This document shows, in pieces, positions 35,632 through 43,108 of a DNA stretch of 64,000 nt (position 1 is its first letter; each line of letters starts with the position of its first letter). Below the pieces are notes generated by a model that was not told the DNA's origin, ran no database searches, and worked only from the letters and a program-made list of their open reading frames with translations. The stretch is taken from positions 434,001 through 498,000 of the forward strand of contig NZ_QFLI01000002.1 in assembly GCF_003202155.1 (NCBI RefSeq). Direction: 5' to 3'. The DNA comes from Marinifilum breve. GTDB taxonomy: Bacteria > Bacteroidota > Bacteroidia > Bacteroidales > Marinifilaceae. The position numbers were made by a program, and so were the translations under genes.

Positions 35632-36564
35632 ATGAAACCATCAAAATTATTATTGGGATGTATGTGTTTATTGCTTTCTTTCAGCTTATATGCCCAAAAA
35701 GAAGTCAATAAAAATCATTCATGCCTTAAATGTCATGCTCATCGCACTTACAAGTACATGAATGAAGATTTTGGTATGGAAATTAAGGAATCCATGTGTT
35801 CGAACCGAATGATTGATACCCTAGCCTACCAACAATCGAATCACGGTATGTTTAAATGTACTGATTGTCATTCTCCTGAATATGAAACGTTCCCACATTC
35901 GGGCAATCTAAGAATGGAATTGATGTATGCATGTAATGATTGTCATGCAGGTGATCCTGAATACGCCAAATTTCATTTCGAAGCAATTGAAGAAGCATTT
36001 TATGAAAGCATGCACTACAATCGATCTCCAGATGCTTTTACCTGTTGGAGTTGTCACAATCCACATACATATAAAACTCAAGCTCGCATAGGAGAAAAAA
36101 TCAGTGAGACTGTAAGTTACGACAACAATATTTGTCTATCCTGCCATGCAGATGTAAGCAAATATGAATTATTAACCGAGAGAGAAAATATAAACATCCT
36201 TAAATCTCATGAATGGCTTCCAAATCAGGAACTTCACTTCAAAAACGTGAGATGTATTGAATGTCATACGCAACTTTCCGATAGTCTTTTAGTTAGTCAT
36301 GTTGTAATGCCAAAAGATAGTGCAATAAGAGAGTGCACCTCATGTCACTCAGCAAACTCACACCTTATGGCTAGTTTATATCGCTACAAAAGCCTTGAAT
36401 CGAGAAAAGGAAGTGGTTTTTTAAATGCTGTAATTATTAATGATTCCTATGTAATTGGTGCAAACCGAAACAAATACCTTAATATTTTAAGTGTAGTGAT
36501 ATTCGGATTAGTATTAATAGGAATATTCACTCACACTATTTTTCGAATTTTTAAAAGCAAATAA
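35632..36564 (+). CDS. Heptahaem c-type cytochrome with C-terminal membrane anchor
   Basis: This 310-residue exported protein (signal SFSLYAQKE) has seven CxxCH motifs in order: CLKCH, CTDCH, CNDCH, CWSCH, CLSCH, CIECH and CTSCH. A C-terminal transmembrane helix (about 284-304, ILSVVIFGLVLIGIFTHTIF) and basic tail follow, leaving the haem domain in the periplasm. It starts 2 bp before the cytochrome b gene ATG, so the pair is tightly coupled. The arrangement (multihaem c plus diheme b) is typical of quinol-oxidising modules that pass electrons from the membrane into the periplasm. The terminal acceptor is not evident in the window. Confidence 0.93.
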   Translation: MKPSKLLLGCMCLLLSFSLYAQKEVNKNHSCLKCHAHRTYKYMNEDFGMEIKESMCSNRMIDTLAYQQSNHGMFKCTDCHSPEYETFPHSGNLRMELMYACNDCHAGDPEYAKFHFEAIEEAFYESMHYNRSPDAFTCWSCHNPHTYKTQARIGEKISETVSYDNNICLSCHADVSKYELLTERENINILKSHEWLPNQELHFKNVRCIECHTQLSDSLLVSHVVMPKDSAIRECTSCHSANSHLMASLYRYKSLESRKGSGFLNAVIINDSYVIGANRNKYLNILSVVIFGLVLIGIFTHTIFRIFKSK

Positions 36565-36566
36565 CT

Positions 36567-37181
36567 ATGGCAAACGAGAAACTATATTTGTATCCTTTAT
36601 GGATTAGAATTTGGCATTGGTTAAATGCTGCACTTTTTATTATACTATTGCTTACGGGTATAAGTATGCAATACTCTAATCCAGAAAATCCATTCTTAAT
36701 ATCATTCGAATTATCGGTTCAATTGCATAACATTTGTGGAATTGCATTAAGTATTAATTACCTCTTATTTATTTTTGGAAACTTATTTACTTCCAATGGG
36801 AAACAATATAAAATGAAAACCAAAGGTTTATTCAAGAGGTTATACGATCAATCGGTATTTTACTTGTTTGGAATGTTTAAAAAACAAGATCCTCCATTTC
36901 CAATTTCATTAGAAAATAAATTCAATCCTCTGCAACGATTTATTTACTCTACGGCAATGTACATTGGATTCCCCATAATCATAGCCAGTGGTATGGCAAT
37001 GCTATTCCCAGAAATCATTATACCTCAATTATTTGGAGTTAGCGGATTATTGGTGACTGCACTGTTACATGCTATAATTGGATTTGTTTTGTCATTGTTT
37101 TTATTCATTCACATCTATGTTTGTACCATTGGAAATTCTATTATAAGTAATTTTAGAAGTATGATAACTGGCTGGCATTAA
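36567..37181 (+). CDS. Cytochrome b561 / Ni,Fe-hydrogenase-type b subunit
   Basis: This 204-residue integral membrane protein has four or five helices. Candidate haem-ligating histidines are in WIRIWHWLNAALFIILLLTG, SVQLHNICGIALSINYLLF, TALLHAIIGFVLSLFLFIH and HIYVCTIGNS. The spacing resembles thiosulfate-reductase/hydrogenase cytochrome b subunits (PhsC or HyaC type) that bind two b haems and exchange electrons with menaquinol. It is the last gene of the cytochrome cluster, 2 bp after the heptahaem gene and followed by a terminator. Confidence 0.88.
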   Translation: MANEKLYLYPLWIRIWHWLNAALFIILLLTGISMQYSNPENPFLISFELSVQLHNICGIALSINYLLFIFGNLFTSNGKQYKMKTKGLFKRLYDQSVFYLFGMFKKQDPPFPISLENKFNPLQRFIYSTAMYIGFPIIIASGMAMLFPEIIIPQLFGVSGLLVTALLHAIIGFVLSLFLFIHIYVCTIGNSIISNFRSMITGWH

Positions 37182-37203
37182 TAACTAAATCTCATATAGT
37201 TGG

Positions 37204-37228
37204 AACAGACACATTTTTCGTGTCTGTT
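37204..37228 (+). terminator. Terminator of the cytochrome cluster
   Basis: A 9-bp stem (AACAGACAC/GTGTCTGTT) with a 7-nt loop is followed by T's to 37232. It lies 22 bp past the cytochrome b stop. Confidence 0.85.
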
Positions 37229-37358
37229 TTTTACTGTGTATTAACCCATTAACAGTATTTTAACAAAATTTTTCACTATCCTTTCACCCATTTTCAATCT
37301 TTAACTGTCTTAATATCGTATAGGATTAAAAAAAAGTATCTATTTTTACATCCAGAAA

Positions 37359-37811
37359 ATGAAAAAAATGATTCGCAATATTATCACATTGGTTCTTTTA
37401 GGGGTTTACCTAACAGGATTCTGTGGTGTGCACTTTATTAAGCACAGTTGTTTTTCTTGCGAGCATTCTAAAATTCATTTTACTGTAGATGCTGATTGTA
37501 TTGACCACGTTGACTGTAATTGCTGTTGTAGCGAGCATGATCATAATAAAAAACATCATCCCGAAACTTCAGAATGTAGTTCCGTTCTTTGTTGCGATTA
37601 CAATCTGGTTTATCTAAAAACCGATCCTAATACAATATTAATTGAAACAAGCAAAGCTCCTATAGCTCTTGAGACTTTGCTTCTTTTCACAAATTCTTTT
37701 TGCACAATTTCTGATTCAATTACTACCAATACCAAGTGTAGTTATATTGATGAATATCCTGATGACTTTATTCAAGTAGACAGGTGCAAACTGTGCACTT
37801 TCCTGTGTTGA
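37359..37811 (+). CDS. Exported Cys/His-rich small protein, probable metal binder
   Basis: This 150-residue protein has an N-terminal hydrophobic signal (NIITLVLLGVYLTGFCGVHF). Sixteen cysteines and several histidines follow, including HSCFSCEHSKIHF, DCNCCCSEHDHNKKHH, SSVLCCDYN and the C-terminal CKLCTFLC. It resembles the short Bacteroidota HYC_CC_PP-type secreted proteins found near copper or other metal-handling genes, but the match is loose. It precedes the TonB receptor and HMA-protein genes on the same strand. A periplasmic metal-binding or sensing role is inferred. Confidence 0.7.
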   Translation: MKKMIRNIITLVLLGVYLTGFCGVHFIKHSCFSCEHSKIHFTVDADCIDHVDCNCCCSEHDHNKKHHPETSECSSVLCCDYNLVYLKTDPNTILIETSKAPIALETLLLFTNSFCTISDSITTNTKCSYIDEYPDDFIQVDRCKLCTFLC

Positions 37812-37839
37812 TCCCATAATTGCCACTTCACAAATGCAT

Positions 37840-37932
37840 AATGATAAGCAAATTATCATTGTGTAGCATTTCGCGTGCAATAATTTCAAAACACATAAAA
37901 TAGATAAAGCTGTATTGTATACAATTTCAGCT
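37840..37932. promoter_or_regulatory. Two palindromes upstream of the metal-type TonB receptor gene
   Basis: The first is AATGATAA-N5-TTATCATT at 37840-37860. The second is the perfect 12-bp ATTGTATACAAT at 37914-37925, nested within AGCTG/CAGCT arms (37908-37912, 37928-37932). Both lie in the 145-bp gap before the receptor start. The first resembles a Fur box in its half sites but has wider spacing. They are candidate operators for metal regulators; the binding proteins are unknown. Confidence 0.4.
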
Positions 37933-37956
37933 GCATAGTATTAATTTATTTTTATC

Positions 37957-40182
37957 ATGAAGATTAAAATAATAACACTCATGCTCTTATTTGTACCATT
38001 TTTGTCAATGGCAAAGGGTACAGTGATAAAGGGTAAAATTGTTGAAAAGCAAGATTCGGGAGAAGCAATTCCTTTAGCGGGAGCTTCGATATTTTGGAAA
38101 AACACCAGCATTGGTACCGCTGCCAATATGGATGGTAACTTCACGATTGATATTATCAATGATTCTAAAACACTGGTAGTTCAATTCGTAGGGTATAAAA
38201 CAAAAGAAATCAATATCGATGATTACAATAATCAAGAATTATTAATTGAATTATATCCGAATATTGAATTGAACGAAGTTGTTGTTTCTGAAAGAAAACT
38301 AGGGACCATTTTGGATAGAGACAATCCGATTCAATCTCAAAGCATTACAGGCGCAGAACTTTGTAAAGCCGCCTGTTGTAATCTTTCGGAAAGTTTCGAA
38401 ACCAATGCTTCGGTTGATGTATCATATGCAGATGCGGCAACAGGTGCAAAGTCCATTAAACTTCTTGGTTTAACAGGAAAATACATCGAAATGATGACAG
38501 AAAAGAATCCAAACTTTAAAGGATTAGCTTCTGTATACGGTATGGTATATGTTCCTGGGCCATGGATGGAATCCATTCAGGTTTCGAAAGGTGTAGGTTC
38601 GGTAATCAACGGTTATGAATCCATTACTGGTCAGATTAATATCAATTACATGAGACCTCAGTCTGCGCCAAAATTCTATTTAAATACTTTTGCAAACAGT
38701 ATGGGAATGGCAGAGGTAAACATGATAGCTTCTGCAAAATTATCACCTAAGCTTAGTACGGCAATTTTAGCTCATGGACAAGATAATGATCGAGAAATTG
38801 ATCACAACCATGACATGTTTCTTGACGATCCAATGGTAACTCAGTACAATTTCATAAATCGCTGGAATTGGGATGCTAGTGAATTCTTTAAAGTACAATT
38901 CGGAGCTAAATTTATCGATGAACAAAGAATTGGTGGGCAAAAGGGATTTAAAAAGGATCAACCTAATGATTTAAACAATGCTTATCGAATTAACATTGAT
39001 ACCAGAAGGTACGAAGCTTTTGCGAAATTTGGCTATATCATGCCAAATGACGATGATAGAAGTTTTGCTTTAATCACAAACTTTGCATCACATGAACAAA
39101 ACTCCTTTTACGGCTTAAGAAATTACGATGCAGAACAAAAGTATTTCTACGCTAATCTTCTGTTTCAATCCTATATCGGTAATTTAAAGCATAAATATAC
39201 TGCTGGTTTATCCTATGTATATGATGATTTTAAAGATTATTTGAGCATAGATAACCTGGGAACAGACAGAACAGAGAAAGTAACAGGTGCCTACGTGGAA
39301 TATACTTGGTTACCTAATGATAACATCACATTACAAACCGGATTACGCTATGATGATCACAACATTTATGGTGGATTTGTAACTCCTCGCTTACATTTTA
39401 GATATCAATTTGCACCTAAAACGACGGCACGTTTGGCTATTGGTAGTGGTAGAAGAACTTCAAATCCAATTGCTGAAAACAGCTTCTTATTGGCCTCTAG
39501 CAGATCTTTAGAAATTGCTGAAGATCTAAAACAGGAAAAAGCGTGGAACTTCGGTTTAAGCTTAACTCAATATTTTGATTTATTTGATAGAGGGTTTACA
39601 CTTTCGGCTGATTTCTATAGAACTGTGTTCGATAATCAGATTATAACAGATTTAGACCATAGCGTTGATAAAGTAAGATTTTATAATTTGGATGGTAAAT
39701 CATGGGCTAACAACTACCAAGTTGAATTAAAATTTGCGCCTGTTGACAGATTTGATGTAACAACAGCCATTCGTTTTTCTGATGTTAAAGCTGACATTAA
39801 CAATCAATTCCAAAAAGTTCCATATGTAAATCGTTTTAAAGGTTTGATAACAACATCTTACGCTACAAACTTTAACAAGTGGCAGTTTGATTTCACAACT
39901 CAGTTTAATGGTGATATGAGGATTCCTTCAACAAAAGCGAATCCAGAACAACACCAAAGACGTGAAAAATCTCCTGTTTATGCATTAATGAATGCTCAAA
40001 TAACCAAGAGATTTAAAATCTGGGAAATATATGTTGGAGCTGAAAATATTGGAAACTATACTCAAAAGAATCCAATAATTGGAGCTACTGATCCTTTTGG
40101 AGATTATTTCGACGCTTCGATGATATGGGGACCAATCCAGGAAAGAAAATTCTATGTAGGATTACGATTAACAATTGAATAA
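37957..40182 (+). CDS. TonB-dependent receptor, putative transition-metal (copper-type) group
   Basis: This 741-residue outer-membrane receptor has a signal ending LSMAKG and a CarboxypepD_reg-like domain (about 22-105: IPLAGASIFWKN, AANMDGNFTIDI). The plug begins ISGAELCKAACC-like: the window shows ITGAELCKAACCNLSESFET followed by VDVSYADAATGAKSIKLLGL. The paired cysteines in CKAACC mark a Bacteroidota receptor subgroup that typically travels with HMA-domain proteins. The barrel ends FYVGLRLTIE. With the adjacent Cys/His-rich and HMA genes, this suggests uptake or handling of a thiophilic metal such as copper. The metal identity is inference. Confidence 0.9.
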   Translation: MKIKIITLMLLFVPFLSMAKGTVIKGKIVEKQDSGEAIPLAGASIFWKNTSIGTAANMDGNFTIDIINDSKTLVVQFVGYKTKEINIDDYNNQELLIELYPNIELNEVVVSERKLGTILDRDNPIQSQSITGAELCKAACCNLSESFETNASVDVSYADAATGAKSIKLLGLTGKYIEMMTEKNPNFKGLASVYGMVYVPGPWMESIQVSKGVGSVINGYESITGQININYMRPQSAPKFYLNTFANSMGMAEVNMIASAKLSPKLSTAILAHGQDNDREIDHNHDMFLDDPMVTQYNFINRWNWDASEFFKVQFGAKFIDEQRIGGQKGFKKDQPNDLNNAYRINIDTRRYEAFAKFGYIMPNDDDRSFALITNFASHEQNSFYGLRNYDAEQKYFYANLLFQSYIGNLKHKYTAGLSYVYDDFKDYLSIDNLGTDRTEKVTGAYVEYTWLPNDNITLQTGLRYDDHNIYGGFVTPRLHFRYQFAPKTTARLAIGSGRRTSNPIAENSFLLASSRSLEIAEDLKQEKAWNFGLSLTQYFDLFDRGFTLSADFYRTVFDNQIITDLDHSVDKVRFYNLDGKSWANNYQVELKFAPVDRFDVTTAIRFSDVKADINNQFQKVPYVNRFKGLITTSYATNFNKWQFDFTTQFNGDMRIPSTKANPEQHQRREKSPVYALMNAQITKRFKIWEIYVGAENIGNYTQKNPIIGATDPFGDYFDASMIWGPIQERKFYVGLRLTIE

Positions 40183-40221
40183 ACAAACACTAATATATCT
40201 AAAACAATAAAAATTAAACAA

Positions 40222-40536
40222 ATGAAGAATTTATCTAAAATTTTTAAAAGCACTCTATTGGTATTAAGCATTGTAATTACATCTACTTTATCTTACGCAG
40301 CGAATAAAAGCGATAAAAAAGTTGAAACTGTTGTTTTTAAAGTAGAAATGGATTGCATGGGATGTGCTGGCAAGATTGAAAAGAATATTCCTTTCGAAAA
40401 AGGTGTTAAGAAGTTAGATGTTGACTTTAAAGCACAAAAGGTTACCATTTCATATAAAACAGATAAAACAAGCAAGGAGAACTTGAAAAAAGCTCTTGAA
40501 AAGTTGAAGTTTAAGGTTGAAGAAATTAAAGCTTAA
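40222..40536 (+). CDS. Exported heavy-metal-associated (HMA) domain protein
   Basis: This 104-residue protein has a signal peptide (LVLSIVITSTLSYAAN). A single ferredoxin-like HMA domain follows, with the metal motif in KVEMDCMGCAGKIEKNI (CxxC) and the later strand/helix FKAQKVTISYKTDKT and KKALEKLKFKVEEI. It is predicted to bind Cu+ or a similar soft metal in the periplasm, perhaps taking it from the TonB receptor encoded 39 bp upstream. A strong bidirectional terminator follows. Confidence 0.9.
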   Translation: MKNLSKIFKSTLLVLSIVITSTLSYAANKSDKKVETVVFKVEMDCMGCAGKIEKNIPFEKGVKKLDVDFKAQKVTISYKTDKTSKENLKKALEKLKFKVEEIKA

Positions 40537-40554
40537 TCTGAATAACTAGATATA

Positions 40555-40584
40555 AAAAAGGGCGAATGATCATTCGCCCTTTTT
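40555..40584. terminator. Bidirectional intrinsic terminator
   Basis: A perfect 20-bp GC-rich palindrome (40560-40579, GGGCGAATGA and its complement) is flanked by A's on the left and T's on the right, extending the stem. It separates the convergent HMA gene and hexahaem cytochrome gene and can end both transcripts. Confidence 0.9.
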
Positions 40585-40604
40585 TTACATTATTTAGGAT
40601 GTAA

Positions 40605-41657
40605 TTAATCAAAAATTGCTAATGAAGCTTCTAATAACGCTTCTGTATATCTAGGATTATGAACACCTAAACTTTGATCTTCTAATATCGTTTTGTAATT
40701 GTATAATGCCCCTGCATGTTCTGCTGGATATGTTCCTACAATTGTAGTTCCTTCCGCATCAAGTAATCCTGCATTAGTCAAATCAGCTTTAAGCTCATCT
40801 AGCATTCCTTGAATTTTTGTTTGGAATCCGTTATAATCAAATGTAGTTAAAGAGGTATGGCATTCAGTACAAGATTCAATTGTTGGAACCCAGTCATGAG
40901 AAGATACATTGTCTTTTTCAACCATATGACATAAAATACAAGATCCTGCAGTTGCATGTGTTGATGTTCCTGCAGTTGGATATTCACCAGTTAGAGTTTC
41001 ATAACCAGCAATACCTGCAACCATAGTAGCCTGAGGTGAATGATGAGGACCATAACGGAAACTTGTAATTTCGAAGTTACCATCTCCATCAGGTACTGTT
41101 GGACCTGTTCTAGGTTGATGACAATTAGCACATAAATTACTCGTATTTCCAAAGTCTATAGTCGAATTTTTATCAATCAATAATGCTACAGGAATAGCGG
41201 TTCTTAATGCGTAATCCTGTCCGTCTGTTTCAAAGTCAAAACTTGCATGAGATTCATGACAAGTATTACAAGTTATATTTGTTGGAATAGGAATATTAGC
41301 TGCTGTCGTGTCTCTTCCAGTTTTTTGTGTTTCCAAAAATCCTTCGTGAGAGTGACATTTAGCACAATCATTTCTTGCGCCAGCATATTCAGAAACCAAT
41401 GGACTTCCAGGATAGAAATTTTGGCTTCCACCATGAGTTGATGATTCATATTGTGCATTTACCGTGGTTTCAACAGTAGTATTGTGACAAGCTAAACAAG
41501 ATGTTGTTCCATCCTGGCCGTCTATTCCGTCTACACCATCTTTACCATCAGCGCCAGCAGGTCCCATTGGTCCATCTTTGGTACAACCAACAATTACTAA
41601 CGAAATTGTGAAGATTCCAATTCCTACCAGTTGAAAAAATAAGCGAGCTTTTTTCAT
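40605..41657 (-). CDS. Hexahaem c-type cytochrome lipoprotein with collagen-like stalk
   Basis: This 350-residue protein has a lipoprotein signal ending SLVIVGC (Cys25). Directly after it come G-x-y triplets (GPMGPAGADGKDGVDGIDG). Six CxxCH motifs follow: CLACH, CAKCH, CNTCH, CANCH, CILCH and CTECH. The C-terminal part (about 270-350) lacks haem motifs. The collagen-like segment could act as a rigid or trimerising spacer that holds the haem domain away from the membrane. It is a stand-alone gene, convergent with the metal module. It could serve in periplasmic or surface electron transfer; location is unproven. A hairpin with a 7-bp stem lies in its leader (about 41702-41720), and the rest of 41658-41930 shows nothing clear. 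Confidence 0.88.
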   Translation of the reverse strand: MKKARLFFQLVGIGIFTISLVIVGCTKDGPMGPAGADGKDGVDGIDGQDGTTSCLACHNTTVETTVNAQYESSTHGGSQNFYPGSPLVSEYAGARNDCAKCHSHEGFLETQKTGRDTTAANIPIPTNITCNTCHESHASFDFETDGQDYALRTAIPVALLIDKNSTIDFGNTSNLCANCHQPRTGPTVPDGDGNFEITSFRYGPHHSPQATMVAGIAGYETLTGEYPTAGTSTHATAGSCILCHMVEKDNVSSHDWVPTIESCTECHTSLTTFDYNGFQTKIQGMLDELKADLTNAGLLDAEGTTIVGTYPAEHAGALYNYKTILEDQSLGVHNPRYTEALLEASLAIFD

Positions 41658-41939
41658 AATTCCAGAATATAAGGTTAATACTTTTGGTTTACAATAGAGT
41701 GAATAAGAGCCCTACTCTTATCACTATTAAATATATACCAATGTAAAAAGCTTATCAATAATTGCTCAGCGAGATTTACACCCCAGAATAAAGAGTTTTA
41801 CTCCATTAAAAGTACGAGAAACAGGTTATTATAATCGACATTTATCTTGTGTGAATCGATTTTTATCGGCAACAAATAATTTGTCCATTATAGTTGCATA
41901 ATTCTGTAGAAATTAGCTTGATTTTTTGCCATAAAAAAA

Positions 41940-41955
41940 GCCGACATCTGTCGGC
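41940..41955 (-). terminator. Terminator at the end of the acyl-CoA catabolic cluster
   Basis: A 6-bp GC-rich stem (GCCGAC/GTCGGC) with an ATCT loop is extended by A-T pairs. T's follow on both strands, so it may be bidirectional. It lies 9 bp after the butyrate kinase stop. Confidence 0.85.
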
Positions 41956-41963
41956 TTTTTCTT

Positions 41964-43040
41964 TTAATATTCAAGTATCTCTGTTTCTTTTCTAAGTATC
42001 ATTTTCCCATAATAGGAAAGCGCTCCCAGAACCTCTGCCCCCGGCTGGATAGAAACAGGTGCAATTTTATCTACACGAGTTTTTATCTCTTTTACAAATT
42101 GCTCATCTTTTGCCAGCCCACCTGTAATAATAATAGCATCCACAGGTTCTCCATCGAATACGGCATACATGGATGCAATTGATTTAGAAACCTGGTAAGC
42201 CATGGCAGCCAAAACTTCTGTTGCCTTCGCATCACCTGCATCCCTCATTTTGCAAACATCATAGCCACTATAGGTATTAAAATGAGCAAACAATCCTCCT
42301 TTACCAGTCTGCTTGTTCAACATTTCTTCCTGTGTGTACTTTCCAGAGAAACATTCTCTAATCACATCCCCCATTGGTAAACTTCCACTACGGATTGGTG
42401 AGAATGGTCCATCACCATCATAAGCCTGGTTAGCATCTATAACTCTTCCCTTTCGGTGAGCACCAATACTAATTCCACCACCTAAATGCGCCACAATAAT
42501 ATTCATTTCTTCATATTTCTTGTAAACACTCTTCGCATATTTTCTTGCTGCAATTTTTTGATTTAATGCATGGAAGATAGATTTCTTCTTGAATTCTGGA
42601 CGCCCCGTAATTCGTGCAATATCTTCAAGCTCGTCAACAACTACAGGGTCAGCAATAAATGCGTCAGCATTGCTTAATTCAGATGCAATTGTATTGGCTA
42701 AAAGACCGCCTAAATTCACCACATCATCGCCGTATTCACAACTTGATAAATCTTTTACCATGGAATCGTTTACTTTATAAACTCCAGATTTAACTGGCTT
42801 AAGCAAACCACCACGCCCAATAACAACTGCGATGTCATCAATCCTGATATCATTACTTTTTAGCTCATCCAGGATGATTTTAGCACGTAAAGCAGCTTGA
42901 TCCACATAACGATCGAAGCCATTAAAGTCTTCAGGTTTATGATTTATCTTTTTTAGAAAAACAGTTGTATTCATCCTATAAACTGCAATTCGGGTAAATT
43001 GCATTCTAGGATTCAATGCCAGAATTAGTTCTCTACTCAT
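41964..43040 (-). CDS. buk: Butyrate kinase
   Basis: This 358-residue protein belongs to the acetokinase family and matches the length of butyrate kinases rather than acetate kinases (about 400). The start is RELILALNPRMQFTRIAVYR. VVIGRGGLLKPVKSGVYKVN is a butyrate-kinase hallmark. AHLGGGISIGAHRKGRVIDA, FSPIRSGSLPMGDV and IIITGGLAKDEQFV complete the ATP-binding fold. It interconverts butyryl-phosphate plus ADP and butyrate plus ATP, and may accept branched acyl phosphates. It is the last gene of the long minus-strand acyl-CoA cluster. The usual partner phosphotransbutyrylase is absent from the window. Confidence 0.93.
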   Translation of the reverse strand: MSRELILALNPRMQFTRIAVYRMNTTVFLKKINHKPEDFNGFDRYVDQAALRAKIILDELKSNDIRIDDIAVVIGRGGLLKPVKSGVYKVNDSMVKDLSSCEYGDDVVNLGGLLANTIASELSNADAFIADPVVVDELEDIARITGRPEFKKKSIFHALNQKIAARKYAKSVYKKYEEMNIIVAHLGGGISIGAHRKGRVIDANQAYDGDGPFSPIRSGSLPMGDVIRECFSGKYTQEEMLNKQTGKGGLFAHFNTYSGYDVCKMRDAGDAKATEVLAAMAYQVSKSIASMYAVFDGEPVDAIIITGGLAKDEQFVKEIKTRVDKIAPVSIQPGAEVLGALSYYGKMILRKETEILEY

Positions 43041-43062
43041 ATTGTTGGTATTTTGGGTTAAG

Positions 43063-43093
43063 CAAGCTGCAAATGGTTAGAGTTTGCAGCTTG
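43063..43093. repeat. Intergenic hairpin between acyl-CoA dehydrogenase and butyrate kinase genes
   Basis: An 11-bp perfect stem (CAAGCTGCAAA/TTTGCAGCTTG) with a 9-nt loop lies in the 68-bp gap. It has no T-run, so it may be an mRNA processing or stability element rather than a terminator. Confidence 0.6.
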
Positions 43094-43108
43094 TATATTC
43101 AATTCTAT

